Shown here: in pieces, positions 17,822 to 26,441 of the stretch
Numbering within the stretch: the stretch's first letter is position 1
How the letters are laid out: each line of letters starts with the position of its first letter
Assembly (NCBI GenBank): GCA_041484195.1
Contig: JBGPHC010000010.1
Coordinates: 62,001 to 126,000 of the forward strand
DNA from: PSRI01 sp041484195
GTDB lineage: Bacteria; Bacteroidota; Bacteroidia; Chitinophagales; Chitinophagaceae
Length of the DNA stretch: 64,000 bases
Reading direction: 5' to 3'
Notes under the pieces: generated by a model
Told to the model about the DNA's origin: nothing
Seen by the model: the letters and a program-made list of their open reading frames with translations, nothing else
Database searches by the model: none
Made by a program: the position numbers and the translations under genes

Positions 17822-18340
17822 TCAAATACTCTTATTCATAAGCCAGTCAGTCTGAACTTCATCTCCAAGGATGAATGGGTGCTCTCCAAATTTCTCGAAT
17901 CCCCATTTGGAATAGAAGCTGATGGCCCGGGGGTTATGTTCCCATACACCCAGCCATATAAGCTTCTTTCCCCTCCGCTTTGCAATTCCGAGAATTTCTT
18001 CCATGAGAGATTTCCCGATTCCTTTGCCGATCATACTGAGTGTGCTATAGATTCGACAAATTTCAATTGATGGCTCACCGTCGAGTTCAGTTGGTTGAGA
18101 AGATTCGCTCAATTTCGCATAACCTGCGAGTTGCTCATTTGAATAAGCAAGTAGGAATATATTTTCATTCGAGGCGACTTCATCCCGGAGTCTTTTGGAG
18201 GAAAATTCATTTCCCATATATTTCTCCATATTCTCAGGCGTATTGTATTGGGCAAAACTGTCATAAAAGGTCTTGCGACTGATGTCGGCAACTATTTCAG
18301 AATCCTGGAGACCAGCCTGCCTGATTTTGATGGATTGCAT
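17822..18340 (-). CDS. GNAT-family N-acetyltransferase
   Basis: A 172-residue cytosolic acetyltransferase. The acetyl-CoA pyrophosphate loop is in IEICRIYSTLSMIGKGIGKSLM (about 95-116), followed by the conserved beta strand LIWLGVWEHNPRAISFYSKWGF typical of GNAT enzymes acting on small molecules or protein N-termini. The closest general type is the spermidine/spermine or diamine acetyltransferase-like group, but the substrate is not predictable. It is 238 bases downstream of the thiolase gene and probably separate. Confidence 0.88.
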   Translation of the reverse strand: MQSIKIRQAGLQDSEIVADISRKTFYDSFAQYNTPENMEKYMGNEFSSKRLRDEVASNENIFLLAYSNEQLAGYAKLSESSQPTELDGEPSIEICRIYSTLSMIGKGIGKSLMEEILGIAKRRGKKLIWLGVWEHNPRAISFYSKWGFEKFGEHPFILGDEVQTDWLMNKSI

Positions 18341-18578
18341 ACTGCAATTTAGGGGTCAGACAGGGAATTTCAATTGAATCAGGATCATTGTAATAGCCTG
18401 ATGCCCGGGACTGAGGATCCCGGTTATTTAAGCTCGTTACACAAAATAAATGCTGAGGGAAATTTAGAAATTCCTGCAATCCCTTTTTCAGGATTAGGAC
18501 AAATTATGCCAGGACTACCATAAAAATTATCTCTCTTTTACACCGAGATTCGACAATTGGGGATGCCAGACTATTTGC

Positions 18579-19760
18579 TCATATATTTTCTATTACCATG
18601 GCACTCGCACCTCCGCCTCCATTGCAGATGCCGGCGGCACCATACTTCGCCTTATTTGCTTTTAAAACATTAATTAGGGTAACGATGATCCTGGCACCAC
18701 TGCAGCCAAGTGGATGTCCAAGCGATACCGCGCCGCCATGGACATTTACTCTGGAGGGATCAAGTTTCATGCGCCGGCTGTTTTCAATACCCACTACTGC
18801 AAAAGCTTCATTCAATTCCCAATAAGAGATATCTTCCATTTTGAGACCAGCCTTTGCAACGGCCCGGGGTACTGCTATTGAAGGCGTCGTTGTGAACCAT
18901 TCGGGCGCCTGCTCAGCATCGGCATATGAAAGGACTCTCGCTATGGCCCTTAATCCCAGTTCCTCCGCCTTTTCCTTGCTCATGAGTACCAATGCTGCCG
19001 CGCCATCATTCATCGATGAGGCATTGGCGGCAGTGACGGTCCCGTCTTTTTGAAAAGCCGGTTTCAATTCAGGTATCTTGTCAAACTTTACATTGAATGG
19101 GTCCTCATCCCTGGAGAACAGAATCGGGTTGCCTTTTCTCTGGGGAATTTCAACGGGTATGATTTCATTTTCGAATTCCCGTTTTTCCCAGGCAGCCTGA
19201 GAACGCTTATAACTTTCTACTGCAAACGCATCCTGGTCTCCCCGGCTAATGCCACATTCCTTAGCACAGAGTTCCGCGGCATTGCCCATAGCCATGCCAT
19301 CATATACATCGGTCAGGCCGTCTTTGGCCAGTCCGTCAATCATTGCCGTGTTACCGTACTTATTTCCCCAACGCATATTCGCGTTATAGTATGGTACATT
19401 ACTCATGCTTTCCATCCCTCCGGCTGCAACGATATCTGCGTCACCCAGCGCAATGCTTTGTGCAGCCAGCGAAATTGCTTTCATCCCACTGGCGCAGACT
19501 TTATTAATTGTAGTGCAATTCACTTCATTGGGCAGGCCTGCAAACTTGGATGCCTGTCTGGCCGGAGCCTGACCCAGATTTGCCTGGATCACACAGCCCA
19601 TCAGAACATCCTGGACCAATTTAGGATCCAAGCCCGCTTTCTGGAGCGCGGCCTTGACCGCAAAACCGCCCAATTCAGTTGCAGAAAAATCTTTCAGGGC
19701 TCCGCCAAAACTCCCAATTGGAGTGCGCACCGCAGAAATAATAAATACTTCTTTATTCAT
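18579..19760 (-). CDS. Acetyl-CoA C-acetyltransferase (thiolase)
   Basis: A 393-residue thiolase with all catalytic parts: nucleophile Cys89 (NKVCASGMKA), the NEAFAVVG motif, His349 (SLGHPLGCSGAR) and the proton-donating Cys379 (GICNGGGGASA). It condenses or cleaves acetyl-CoA/acetoacetyl-CoA in ketone, butanoate or mevalonate-type metabolism, or in the last step of beta-oxidation. Length fits the biosynthetic, homotetrameric type. No other beta-oxidation gene is adjacent. It has its own good promoter. Confidence 0.95.
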   Translation of the reverse strand: MNKEVFIISAVRTPIGSFGGALKDFSATELGGFAVKAALQKAGLDPKLVQDVLMGCVIQANLGQAPARQASKFAGLPNEVNCTTINKVCASGMKAISLAAQSIALGDADIVAAGGMESMSNVPYYNANMRWGNKYGNTAMIDGLAKDGLTDVYDGMAMGNAAELCAKECGISRGDQDAFAVESYKRSQAAWEKREFENEIIPVEIPQRKGNPILFSRDEDPFNVKFDKIPELKPAFQKDGTVTAANASSMNDGAAALVLMSKEKAEELGLRAIARVLSYADAEQAPEWFTTTPSIAVPRAVAKAGLKMEDISYWELNEAFAVVGIENSRRMKLDPSRVNVHGGAVSLGHPLGCSGARIIVTLINVLKANKAKYGAAGICNGGGGASAMVIENI

Positions 19761-19782
19761 GATTTGTCTTTAAACCAAGGGG

Positions 19783-19814
19783 CAAAGATAACGATTGTTA
19801 GTTTAGTACAGAAA
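19783..19814 (-). promoter_or_regulatory. Promoter of the thiolase gene
   Basis: On the minus strand TTTC (19811-19814), 20 bases, then TATCTTTG (19783-19790). The -7 box is exact and the -33 box has one mismatch. It lies 22 bases before the start codon. Confidence 0.65.
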
Positions 19815-19940
19815 GGGTTGGCCGCGGATCGCGATCTGGAAAGAAATATGAAAATTTACAGTGATGGAACAAAGAGAATTCATCCGAAGTTTATTGAATA
19901 TCCCTTACCGGTAGTTTGGAGCCTGGTTGAGCAATGACTT

Positions 19941-20678
19941 CTACCTGGTCCTTCTCTCCCGCACTTCTTTCAGTTGCATGGTCCAACCGATATCCATCCT
20001 GATGATAAGAAGGTTTGTGGACACATTGAGTACCCATATCTCTTTTCGATCTGGCTGACCCTCTGCCTTGTTCTCCAAAGCGAATCCTTCGAGGTTTAAA
20101 GGCTTCCCTTTATAATTCACTGCGACCGTTACTGCATCTGCCTCAGGACTGCTGAAAGATTCAGGCTGGTTATTGTCGAATGCAATGCTGGTTTGACCCT
20201 TGGCGATTTCTTTGAAATTGGAGGAAGTCATCCAGATTGAACTTGCATCTGCAAGTTTCAATTCCCCCGCGGGAAGATTGGATATATACTTTTTGCTTGT
20301 TGTCAGACCTTTTGTGTTGATGGTTATATGGCCCGCCTTGTTTTCAGGTGCAGTGGCTATCCAGCTGAAATCCGCTATAGTTGTAGCATCAAATTTATTG
20401 GGAACTACCAGGAGATTGTAATGCTTTCCGGCCGCATTGACTTCATACACCAGTGTATCTCCTCTCAATATATTGAATGTGCAGGGACCATCTTCATAGC
20501 AGATCAACTCTTCAAATTCGTTATTGCCAGAGGAGGTTTTTATTTTCTTAACGTTTTTCTTAGCTATGCTCTTCCCTTTGGGAGCCGTTTTTTTAGGAGC
20601 TGGCTTGATGGATTTGGTCTGGGCTTGAATACCTGCCGAGCAAATGAGAAATGCGGCAATAAACAGGAGGAGTTTCAT
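19941..20678 (-). CDS. Exported protein of unknown function
   Basis: A 245-residue protein with a signal peptide (MKLLLFIAAFLICSAGIQAQ), a lysine-rich linker at about 21-50, and a beta-rich domain with two cysteines close together (LICYEDGPC) that may form a disulfide. The C-terminus is unusually basic (LKEVRERRTR). I do not recognise the family. It is probably periplasmic or surface-bound. The next gene upstream on the same strand ends 182 bases away, so it is probably separate. Confidence 0.75.
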   Translation of the reverse strand: MKLLLFIAAFLICSAGIQAQTKSIKPAPKKTAPKGKSIAKKNVKKIKTSSGNNEFEELICYEDGPCTFNILRGDTLVYEVNAAGKHYNLLVVPNKFDATTIADFSWIATAPENKAGHITINTKGLTTSKKYISNLPAGELKLADASSIWMTSSNFKEIAKGQTSIAFDNNQPESFSSPEADAVTVAVNYKGKPLNLEGFALENKAEGQPDRKEIWVLNVSTNLLIIRMDIGWTMQLKEVRERRTR

Positions 20679-20860
20679 ACGATATTTTTATAGGTCTGAA
20701 TCGAATAAAGAATTTCGCCCAAGGCACTGAATCAACCAGGCAGACTGCCTTAATTACTAACGAATAATAAGCGGATAAATTACCTGCCAGAAGACATGAA
20801 TTGTGCATGAAATGAATTTCACCCTTTCCGGGACGGCCGGGTGTTGGAACATTTTTTGAG

Positions 20861-21331
20861 TCAACCTGCCTTATGGAAATATGCCGATGACCTGATGGAG
20901 ATGGGAATTCCCACTGCGAGTACCAGTATGAGAATACCAACAATTACCTGAACTGCTTCAAAGGGCCCTCTCATCACATTTGAAAAGGGTAAGACTATGC
21001 AGTTCATGGCCAGCCAAATAAGAATGCCATAAAATATTCCCGATAAGACTACGTGCTTTTGGACCCAAATTATCCTGGAGGCCAGTAGAAAAAAGAAAGA
21101 AGTGAATAGAAATGCTATCAGGTAGTGAAATACCAAACCCAGGATAGCCATGATACTCCCGCCAGTATATGCCTCTTTACCAAATATGCCACTCGCTATA
21201 TAGTAAAATATCCTGACCGGATTCTTAGCGTAGACGACAAGATAATTGATGATGGCTCCAATCGCGTCCAGAGTTCCAGCCAGCAAAGAAGTCCACAATA
21301 CAGCAAGGAAAAGGTTCAAGGAAATTTTCAT
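20861..21331 (-). CDS. Four-span membrane protein of unknown function
   Basis: A 156-residue inner membrane protein with hydrophobic segments at about 5-30, 58-85, 93-115 and 128-150. Small residues pack in the helices (AILGLVFHYLIAFLF) and a conserved-looking NVMRGPFEAVQ lies before the last span. The layout is like small membrane proteins of the DUF1440 type, but I cannot confirm this. No functional context. Confidence 0.75.
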   Translation of the reverse strand: MKISLNLFLAVLWTSLLAGTLDAIGAIINYLVVYAKNPVRIFYYIASGIFGKEAYTGGSIMAILGLVFHYLIAFLFTSFFFLLASRIIWVQKHVVLSGIFYGILIWLAMNCIVLPFSNVMRGPFEAVQVIVGILILVLAVGIPISIRSSAYFHKAG

Positions 21332-21696
21332 ATTCTTTCTTTTGATCGGTAAAATAGCGCGGAATCCAGAGAATCCGAATTTATTTAGTAGCCTGATCTT
21401 TTGTCAATCAGGATTGCTCCTTTCCGGCCTTTTTACCGGAGTAAGCAAAGAGTACCAAGAAGCATTCAGTCACTGGTCGCATCGGGCCGTACAAATCCTT
21501 AACCGGGCGAAGAATGGAAACTTATCCTTATTCCCTGGCCTGGAAAATCGGATTACTATCCGGGGTTCTCAGTAAAAAGCCGCAAAAAACTTGCTTCCAT
21601 CAGATGCAATTCTTATCTTATCGCATCAATTACCTGCACCGGGAATTCTCATTCTATAAACCTGATCCTTCTAAATTTCATGTAACCATTAAAAAT
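21332..21696. other. Intergenic region with two small hairpins, 365 bases
   Basis: A divergent gap. CCTGAT (21392-21397) pairs with ATCAGG (21407-21412). Just after, TTGCT (21414-21418) and AGCAA (21444-21448) enclose TCCGG (21423-21427) and CCGGA (21436-21440). These could be leader structures for the gene at 21697, but no family is recognised. Overlapping open frames here have no coding character. Confidence 0.4.
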
Positions 21697-22110
21697 ATGA
21701 CCATGAACTGGAACCTGATTTTTAAACTTTCCCTATTCGGATTGGCCATGGGTATTGCAACGGTATATTGGATACCCTCCAATATCGAGCCCTATTTCTG
21801 GCTTGTGATATTCATTATCTGCGCTTATGCTATTGCCAAGAACTGTACGGGAAAATATTTCCTGCACGGGTTCTTTCTGAGTTTGGTAAATTGCATCTGG
21901 ATCACCGCCGCACATGTTTTATTATTCAAAACATATGCGACCAACCATCCGGAAGTGCTGACCATGAATGCCAGGATGCCGCTTCCCACCCATCCGCGAA
22001 TCATGACACTGATTTTGGGGCCAATTTTTGGAGTTCTGTTTGGTTTGATTCTCGGCCTGTTTGCCTTCGTGGCGGGGAAGTTCGTGAAAAAACCGGCCAC
22101 GAGCACTTAA
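21697..22110 (+). CDS. Four-span membrane protein of unknown function
   Basis: A 137-residue membrane protein with hydrophobic segments at about 7-25, 33-50, 54-78 and 102-128, and a loop NHPEVLTMNARMPLPTHPR between the third and fourth. The last span is rich in glycine and phenylalanine (GPIFGVLFGLILGLFAFVAG). ATG codons at 21697 and 21703 are both usable; a longer frame from 21514 would add a polar, non-membrane stretch that looks non-coding. Family not recognised. Confidence 0.72.
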   Translation: MTMNWNLIFKLSLFGLAMGIATVYWIPSNIEPYFWLVIFIICAYAIAKNCTGKYFLHGFFLSLVNCIWITAAHVLLFKTYATNHPEVLTMNARMPLPTHPRIMTLILGPIFGVLFGLILGLFAFVAGKFVKKPATST

Positions 22111-22244
22111 AAATCAGTTTGAATTCTCCTGTTCCCAACTCTCGTCCCCATTTGGAATTATGCAAGTCGGGACAGGAACCTAATCTGCCAATTATTTGAC
22201 AAATAGCCCAGGCCAGTTGCGAAAATTATTTCAGTTCAAACAAA

Positions 22245-22274
22245 AAAAGAGTCCGCCAAATGGCGGACTCTTTT
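22245..22274. terminator. Bidirectional terminator
   Basis: A near-perfect palindrome: AAAAGAGTCCGCCA, two-base centre, then TGGCGGACTCTTTT. It serves the convergent genes ending at 22110 (+) and 22299 (-). Confidence 0.9.
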
Positions 22275-22298
22275 GGAATTCTTAGCCTTTTTTCGAAA

Positions 22299-23210
22299 TC
22301 AATAGCCCCATTTTCTCATGATCGCAAAATCTTCTTTTGCGCATTCGACCGGGGTCTTACCCTGATATGATTCCTGTTCGATGATGAAATGGGTAGTGCC
22401 ACCAGATTTTCTCGCAAGGTCCACTACTTCTTTTGTTCCTACCACTCCGTTGCCCAGGATGGTGCTTTCATAGCCACCCATCTCTCCTTTTTCGCTTTTG
22501 ATTTCATCCTTGACATGCATCAATTCAAATTTTCCAGGGTATTGTTTGAGAATTTCCAGTGCCCTCCCGCCGGCTCCATACATATTGCCAATATCAAGTT
22601 GCTGAGCCACCAGGTTAGGATCCGTATTCTCGAGGATGATGTCGAATACCTTCTTACCATTCAGTTCCGAGCTGAATTCGAAATCATGATTATGGTAGCC
22701 GAATTTCATACCCGATTTCTTACAGAGTTCACCGCTCTTATTGAATACTTCCATATACTTTTTCAGGTCGTCATAATTCTTGCGGTATCCTTCATCGAGC
22801 CAGGGGCTTATTACGTATTGCTGACCCATAGTGGCTGCGTCTTCCACGGTGTATTTCCATGCGTCAGTAAAGTCCATTTTCGCCTCGTCCCAGTGCTGAC
22901 GGCCCATTACGGTATGGCCGCTGGGCATCTTCATCCCCAGGTCTGATAACAATTTTTTGAAGTCTTTGGGCGCATAGCCATAGCATTTTCTGTTTACATA
23001 ACTGGCATGTTCAACATTCTTATAGCCGATCTTGGCTATCTGCTTTAGGGTGCCCAGTGGGTCCTTTGACATGTCGTCACGTACGGAATACAGTTGTATC
23101 CCCAAAATTCCCCTGCCTTTCCATTCGGCAAAGAGTTCATTGCTAAGTACGGAAGCGCCGGCAATTGCCAGGGCGGTTTTTTTCAGAAAACTTCTGCGAG
23201 AGCTGGTCAT
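22299..23210 (-). CDS. Exported sugar phosphate isomerase/epimerase-like TIM-barrel protein
   Basis: A 303-residue protein with a twin-arginine signal (SSRRSFLKKTALAIAG) and a xylose-isomerase-like TIM barrel. Metal-site elements are visible: YHNHDFEF, QQLDIGNMYGAGG, LMHVKDE and a C-terminal FIIEQESY. Such secreted TIM barrels are usually annotated as sugar phosphate isomerase/epimerase, though the exported ones cannot act on phosphorylated sugars; several act on oxidised (keto) sugars or glycosides. Its nearby Gfo/Idh/MocA oxidoreductase fits that idea, which is inference. Confidence 0.88.
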   Translation of the reverse strand: MTSSRRSFLKKTALAIAGASVLSNELFAEWKGRGILGIQLYSVRDDMSKDPLGTLKQIAKIGYKNVEHASYVNRKCYGYAPKDFKKLLSDLGMKMPSGHTVMGRQHWDEAKMDFTDAWKYTVEDAATMGQQYVISPWLDEGYRKNYDDLKKYMEVFNKSGELCKKSGMKFGYHNHDFEFSSELNGKKVFDIILENTDPNLVAQQLDIGNMYGAGGRALEILKQYPGKFELMHVKDEIKSEKGEMGGYESTILGNGVVGTKEVVDLARKSGGTTHFIIEQESYQGKTPVECAKEDFAIMRKWGY

Positions 23211-23528
23211 AGCGATCGTCTGTATTTAAAGGTTTGAAAATCATTTTTGTTTTCAGGAAGGAACAATCCCTAAACTGCCTGCATGCCATTCAACTCGGGT
23301 AATCTATTGACCAAATTAAGGTAGGACTTTTATTTCTTTTCAACACGGAAATTATCTGCCTATTGAATGCGAATAAAAGTAGGAAGAATCGGAATCAGAC
23401 GCTCCTATCCCTGGAAATCCTCCAAATAATTCCCGACCGGACTTGCCTCTAAATATTTGCCGGCGACAAAAATTTCTGATTAACTTTAAGGGATATACCT
23501 TCTTCCACCAATCCTAACAATTTCTACG
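23211..23528. other. Divergent intergenic region, 318 bases
   Basis: Lies between the isomerase-like gene (-) and the GH3 gene (+). It holds the GH3 promoter described separately. No promoter match was found for the minus-strand gene. Confidence 0.5.
23456..23488 (+). promoter_or_regulatory. Promoter of the GH3 gene
   Basis: TTTG (23456-23459), 21 bases, then TAACTTTA (23481-23488), one mismatch from TAnnTTTG. It is about 40 bases before the GH3 start. Confidence 0.6.
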
Positions 23529-25784
23529 ATGAAAAGGAATTCGCTCCTGATCCTGGGACTACTACTGTTCCACCATTCATTCAGTCAAATCACCAGTTCA
23601 GACCGCCAAAGAGCAGAGACCCTGCTGAAACAAATGACGGTTGATGAAAAGATCGGCCAAATGACGCAGGTAACCATGGCAGTTGTAGCCACACAGGGCT
23701 GGGGTAACCAGGACGGCAATCTGGATCCGGCCGCATTAAAAAAGGCGATTGAAGATTATAAAGTGGGTTCCATATTGAATGATGTAAGTAACGCATTGAC
23801 CGCAGAAAAATGGCGGATGAATATTACGCAGATTCAGGATGAAGCCAGGAAAACCCGACTCAGAATTCCGGTGATTTATGGATTGGACGGTATTCACGGG
23901 CAAACCTACACGCTCAATTCCACCTTATTCCCCCAAAATATCGCCATGGCGGCTACGCGTAATCCCGAGCTCGTCAGACAGGCCGCAAAAACAACGGCGA
24001 TGGAATTACGCGCATCCGGCGTTCGCTGGAATTTCGCCCCTGTGCTTGACTGCGGAAGGCAACCGCTTTGGTCGAGATTTCCCGAGACCTTCGGAGAAGA
24101 CGTTTATATTGGAAAAACCATGGGTGCCGCGGCAATAAAAGCTTATGAAGAAGATGGATTGCGAAAGCCCACAGCCGTTGCCAGTTGCATGAAGCACTAT
24201 CTGGCTTATTCAGCGTCGCGTTCAGGTAAAGACAGAACACCTTCTTACCTGCCTGAAATAGAGTTGAGGGAATATTACCTACCTCAATTTCGCGCAGCGG
24301 TAAAGGCAGGAGCTTCCACCATCATGATCAATTCGGGAGATATTAATGGCGAGCCTGTGCATGCCAGCAAATATCTGCTGACGGATGTATTGCGCAAGGA
24401 ACTGGGATTTGAAGGCCTTATTGTGAGTGACTGGGAAGATATCATCCGCTTATATACAAGGCATGATGTGGCTGCATCTCCCCGCCAGGCAGTAGTAATG
24501 GCAGTGAATGCGGGCATTGACATGAGCATGGTTCCCAGTGATTTTTCATTTGCCGATCTGCTCAGGGAAGCGGTGAAAAAAGGAGAAGTCTCCATGAGCA
24601 GAATTGATGATGCAGTAAGAAGGATCCTACTCCTTAAAATGAAACTGGGACTATTCGATAATCCTTATCCTGAACCTGCAGCTATCGCCAATTTTGGCAA
24701 AGTCGCTTTCCAGGGACTCGCACTTGATGCGGCCCACGAGGCCATGACCCTTTTGAAGAATGAAAATAATGTTCTGCCTCTTTCCAGTAATAGCAAGATA
24801 TTGGTTGCGGGTCCCTCAGCCCAAAGCATCAGCGCCCTGAATGGATGCTGGAGCTATACTTGGCAGGGTAAAGATGAAAGATGGTATCCTTCAGACAGCA
24901 GGACGATACTCCAAACCATAACCGATAAGTTGGGTCAGGCCAATGTGGTAACTTGTACCGCCAAAGGTTTTGATAACCCCGAAAATTTTGACGCCGCTAA
25001 ACTAAAGGCTGCTGCAACATCGGCTGACGCTATCATACTTTGTCTGGGTGAAGATGCTTATGCGGAAAGCCCCGGCAATATATCAGACCTGGTATTGCCG
25101 GAACCGCAGTTGGCGCTTGCCAGGGCCGCGGCATCCACCGGGAAACCCGTTATACTGGTACTTACGGAAGGAAGGCCAAGACTGATCACCACCATTGAGC
25201 CGCAGATAAAGGGGATACTAATGGCATATTGGTGTGGCAGAAAATCGGCCGAAGCCATAGCAGATATCTTGTTCGGAGATTATAATCCTGATGGAAAATT
25301 ACCCTTCAGCTATCCTCGTAGTTCAGGCGAAATAGTCCTCTATGACAGGAAACATACGGAAGACGTCCGCGAGATCTTCAACGAAAATATGACTATGGAC
25401 GGTTATAAACCATTGTTCCCGTTTGGTTGGGGACTGAGCTATACCAGCTTTGAATATGGTGATATTCAACTTAGCTCAAAACAACTTAAAGGAGATGGGA
25501 AACTGACCGTGACCATTAGCCTGAAAAATACAGGTAGCCGTGCAGGTAAGCAAACGGTTGAATTATATTCGCACGACCTGGTGGCCAGTATTACTCCCAG
25601 CATGCAACGCCTCCGGGCCTTCAAGAAAATATCTCTGCAGCCAGGGGAATTCCAAATGGTCAGCTTTGTGATAGACAAGAATGACCTTGCTTTTGTAAAT
25701 GCACATCTTAAGACTGTTACTGAGCCGGGCGATTTCGAGCTGATGATCGGCGGGAAAAAGGCATTGATCAGCTACCAGCCATGA
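23529..25784 (+). CDS. bglX: Glycoside hydrolase family 3, probable periplasmic beta-glucosidase
   Basis: A 751-residue exported enzyme: signal peptide (about 1-20, ending HSFSQ), GH3 N-terminal TIM barrel with KH at 222-223 and nucleophile Asp301 in GLIVSDWEDI, a GH3 C-terminal alpha/beta sandwich from about 400 (VAGPSAQSI, LPFSYPRS), and a fibronectin-III-like domain from about 650. It removes terminal beta-linked glucose or xylose from oligosaccharides and glycosides. The length matches BglX-type enzymes. It is divergent from the TIM-barrel isomerase and may share its purpose. Confidence 0.95.
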   Translation: MKRNSLLILGLLLFHHSFSQITSSDRQRAETLLKQMTVDEKIGQMTQVTMAVVATQGWGNQDGNLDPAALKKAIEDYKVGSILNDVSNALTAEKWRMNITQIQDEARKTRLRIPVIYGLDGIHGQTYTLNSTLFPQNIAMAATRNPELVRQAAKTTAMELRASGVRWNFAPVLDCGRQPLWSRFPETFGEDVYIGKTMGAAAIKAYEEDGLRKPTAVASCMKHYLAYSASRSGKDRTPSYLPEIELREYYLPQFRAAVKAGASTIMINSGDINGEPVHASKYLLTDVLRKELGFEGLIVSDWEDIIRLYTRHDVAASPRQAVVMAVNAGIDMSMVPSDFSFADLLREAVKKGEVSMSRIDDAVRRILLLKMKLGLFDNPYPEPAAIANFGKVAFQGLALDAAHEAMTLLKNENNVLPLSSNSKILVAGPSAQSISALNGCWSYTWQGKDERWYPSDSRTILQTITDKLGQANVVTCTAKGFDNPENFDAAKLKAAATSADAIILCLGEDAYAESPGNISDLVLPEPQLALARAAASTGKPVILVLTEGRPRLITTIEPQIKGILMAYWCGRKSAEAIADILFGDYNPDGKLPFSYPRSSGEIVLYDRKHTEDVREIFNENMTMDGYKPLFPFGWGLSYTSFEYGDIQLSSKQLKGDGKLTVTISLKNTGSRAGKQTVELYSHDLVASITPSMQRLRAFKKISLQPGEFQMVSFVIDKNDLAFVNAHLKTVTEPGDFELMIGGKKALISYQP

Positions 25785-26262
25785 GTTCCAGGGCTGCCGC
25801 CTACCAAATTGATATATGTCAATTGCGTGGAAACAGCTTCTTGCCTCAATCTGGAGAAACTTGAAAGTTGGGATTCTGAATCATCGGCTCCTTGGGGAAG
25901 GGTGTTCCTTAATTTAATCCCTTCCCTGAAGGAATAATCCACTTTGAAATACTAGGCATTAAATACGATATGGCTGGTAGAGAAATGCCGGCTGGTGAAG
26001 AGCGGGATTTGCTTTTTAAGAATGACTGCACCGCTGTTCATGCACCTGCTGCAAAGCTTTTCGCGCTCCGTGCAGATTGTACAATACTTTTCCACAATCT
26101 TCGTTATATTTTCAAGTAACCGCAAGGCTGCTGAATTTTACCGGAATGCTCCGTTTTTAAAAGGATATCTCTGAAAAACCCATCCGCACTTCTTCTGAAA
26201 ACTTCCTGATCTTATCAGTTTTTTGATCCGTCCCTGCATGGTTTAACCCAAAAACAGTATCT
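25785..26262. other. Intergenic region, 478 bases
   Basis: Follows the GH3 gene. No convincing terminator, promoter or ORF could be seen up to the small frame at 26263. Confidence 0.5.
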
Positions 26263-26367
26263 ATGAACAAACTATCTACTGTGCATGCCGGGCAAGAAGT
26301 TAAATTATACCTCGTAGCCCTGGCCTACTTCTTTGCTATGACCGTATTTGCGCATTTGTATGTTTAA
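26263..26367 (+). CDS. Possible 34-residue single-span membrane protein
   Basis: An ATG frame of 34 codons: a polar head (MNKLSTVHAGQEVK) followed by one hydrophobic helix (LYLVALAYFFAMTVFAHLYV) running to the stop. A terminator hairpin follows 29 bases later, which supports a real short transcript. Not recognised. It shares its layout, but not its sequence, with the small frame at 6877. Confidence 0.5.
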   Translation: MNKLSTVHAGQEVKLYLVALAYFFAMTVFAHLYV

Positions 26368-26396
26368 ATGTGCAGGTGACAAATGATGGATGAATT

Positions 26397-26425
26397 AAAG
26401 GCTGTCCTGGCTTAAGACAGCCTTT
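26397..26425. terminator. Bidirectional terminator
   Basis: AAAGGCTGTC (26397-26406) pairs with GACAGCCTTT (26416-26425) around a 9-base loop. It lies between the small + ORF and the end of the MATE gene on the minus strand. Confidence 0.75.
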
Positions 26426-26441
26426 ACCATTTTCGCCTATA

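Noticed and set aside
18405..18423. 6-bp inverted repeat CCGGGA/TCCCGG downstream of the thiolase gene
   Set aside because: No T-run on the minus strand, so it is not supported as the thiolase terminator.
19050..19937. 295-codon open frame on the plus strand opposite the thiolase gene
   Set aside because: It lies antisense to a thiolase with all catalytic motifs, and its residue make-up (rich in Cys, His, Phe, Ile runs without domain pattern) is that of a shadow frame.
22389..22946. 185-codon open frame opposite the TIM-barrel isomerase gene
   Set aside because: Shadow of the real gene; no recognisable domain.
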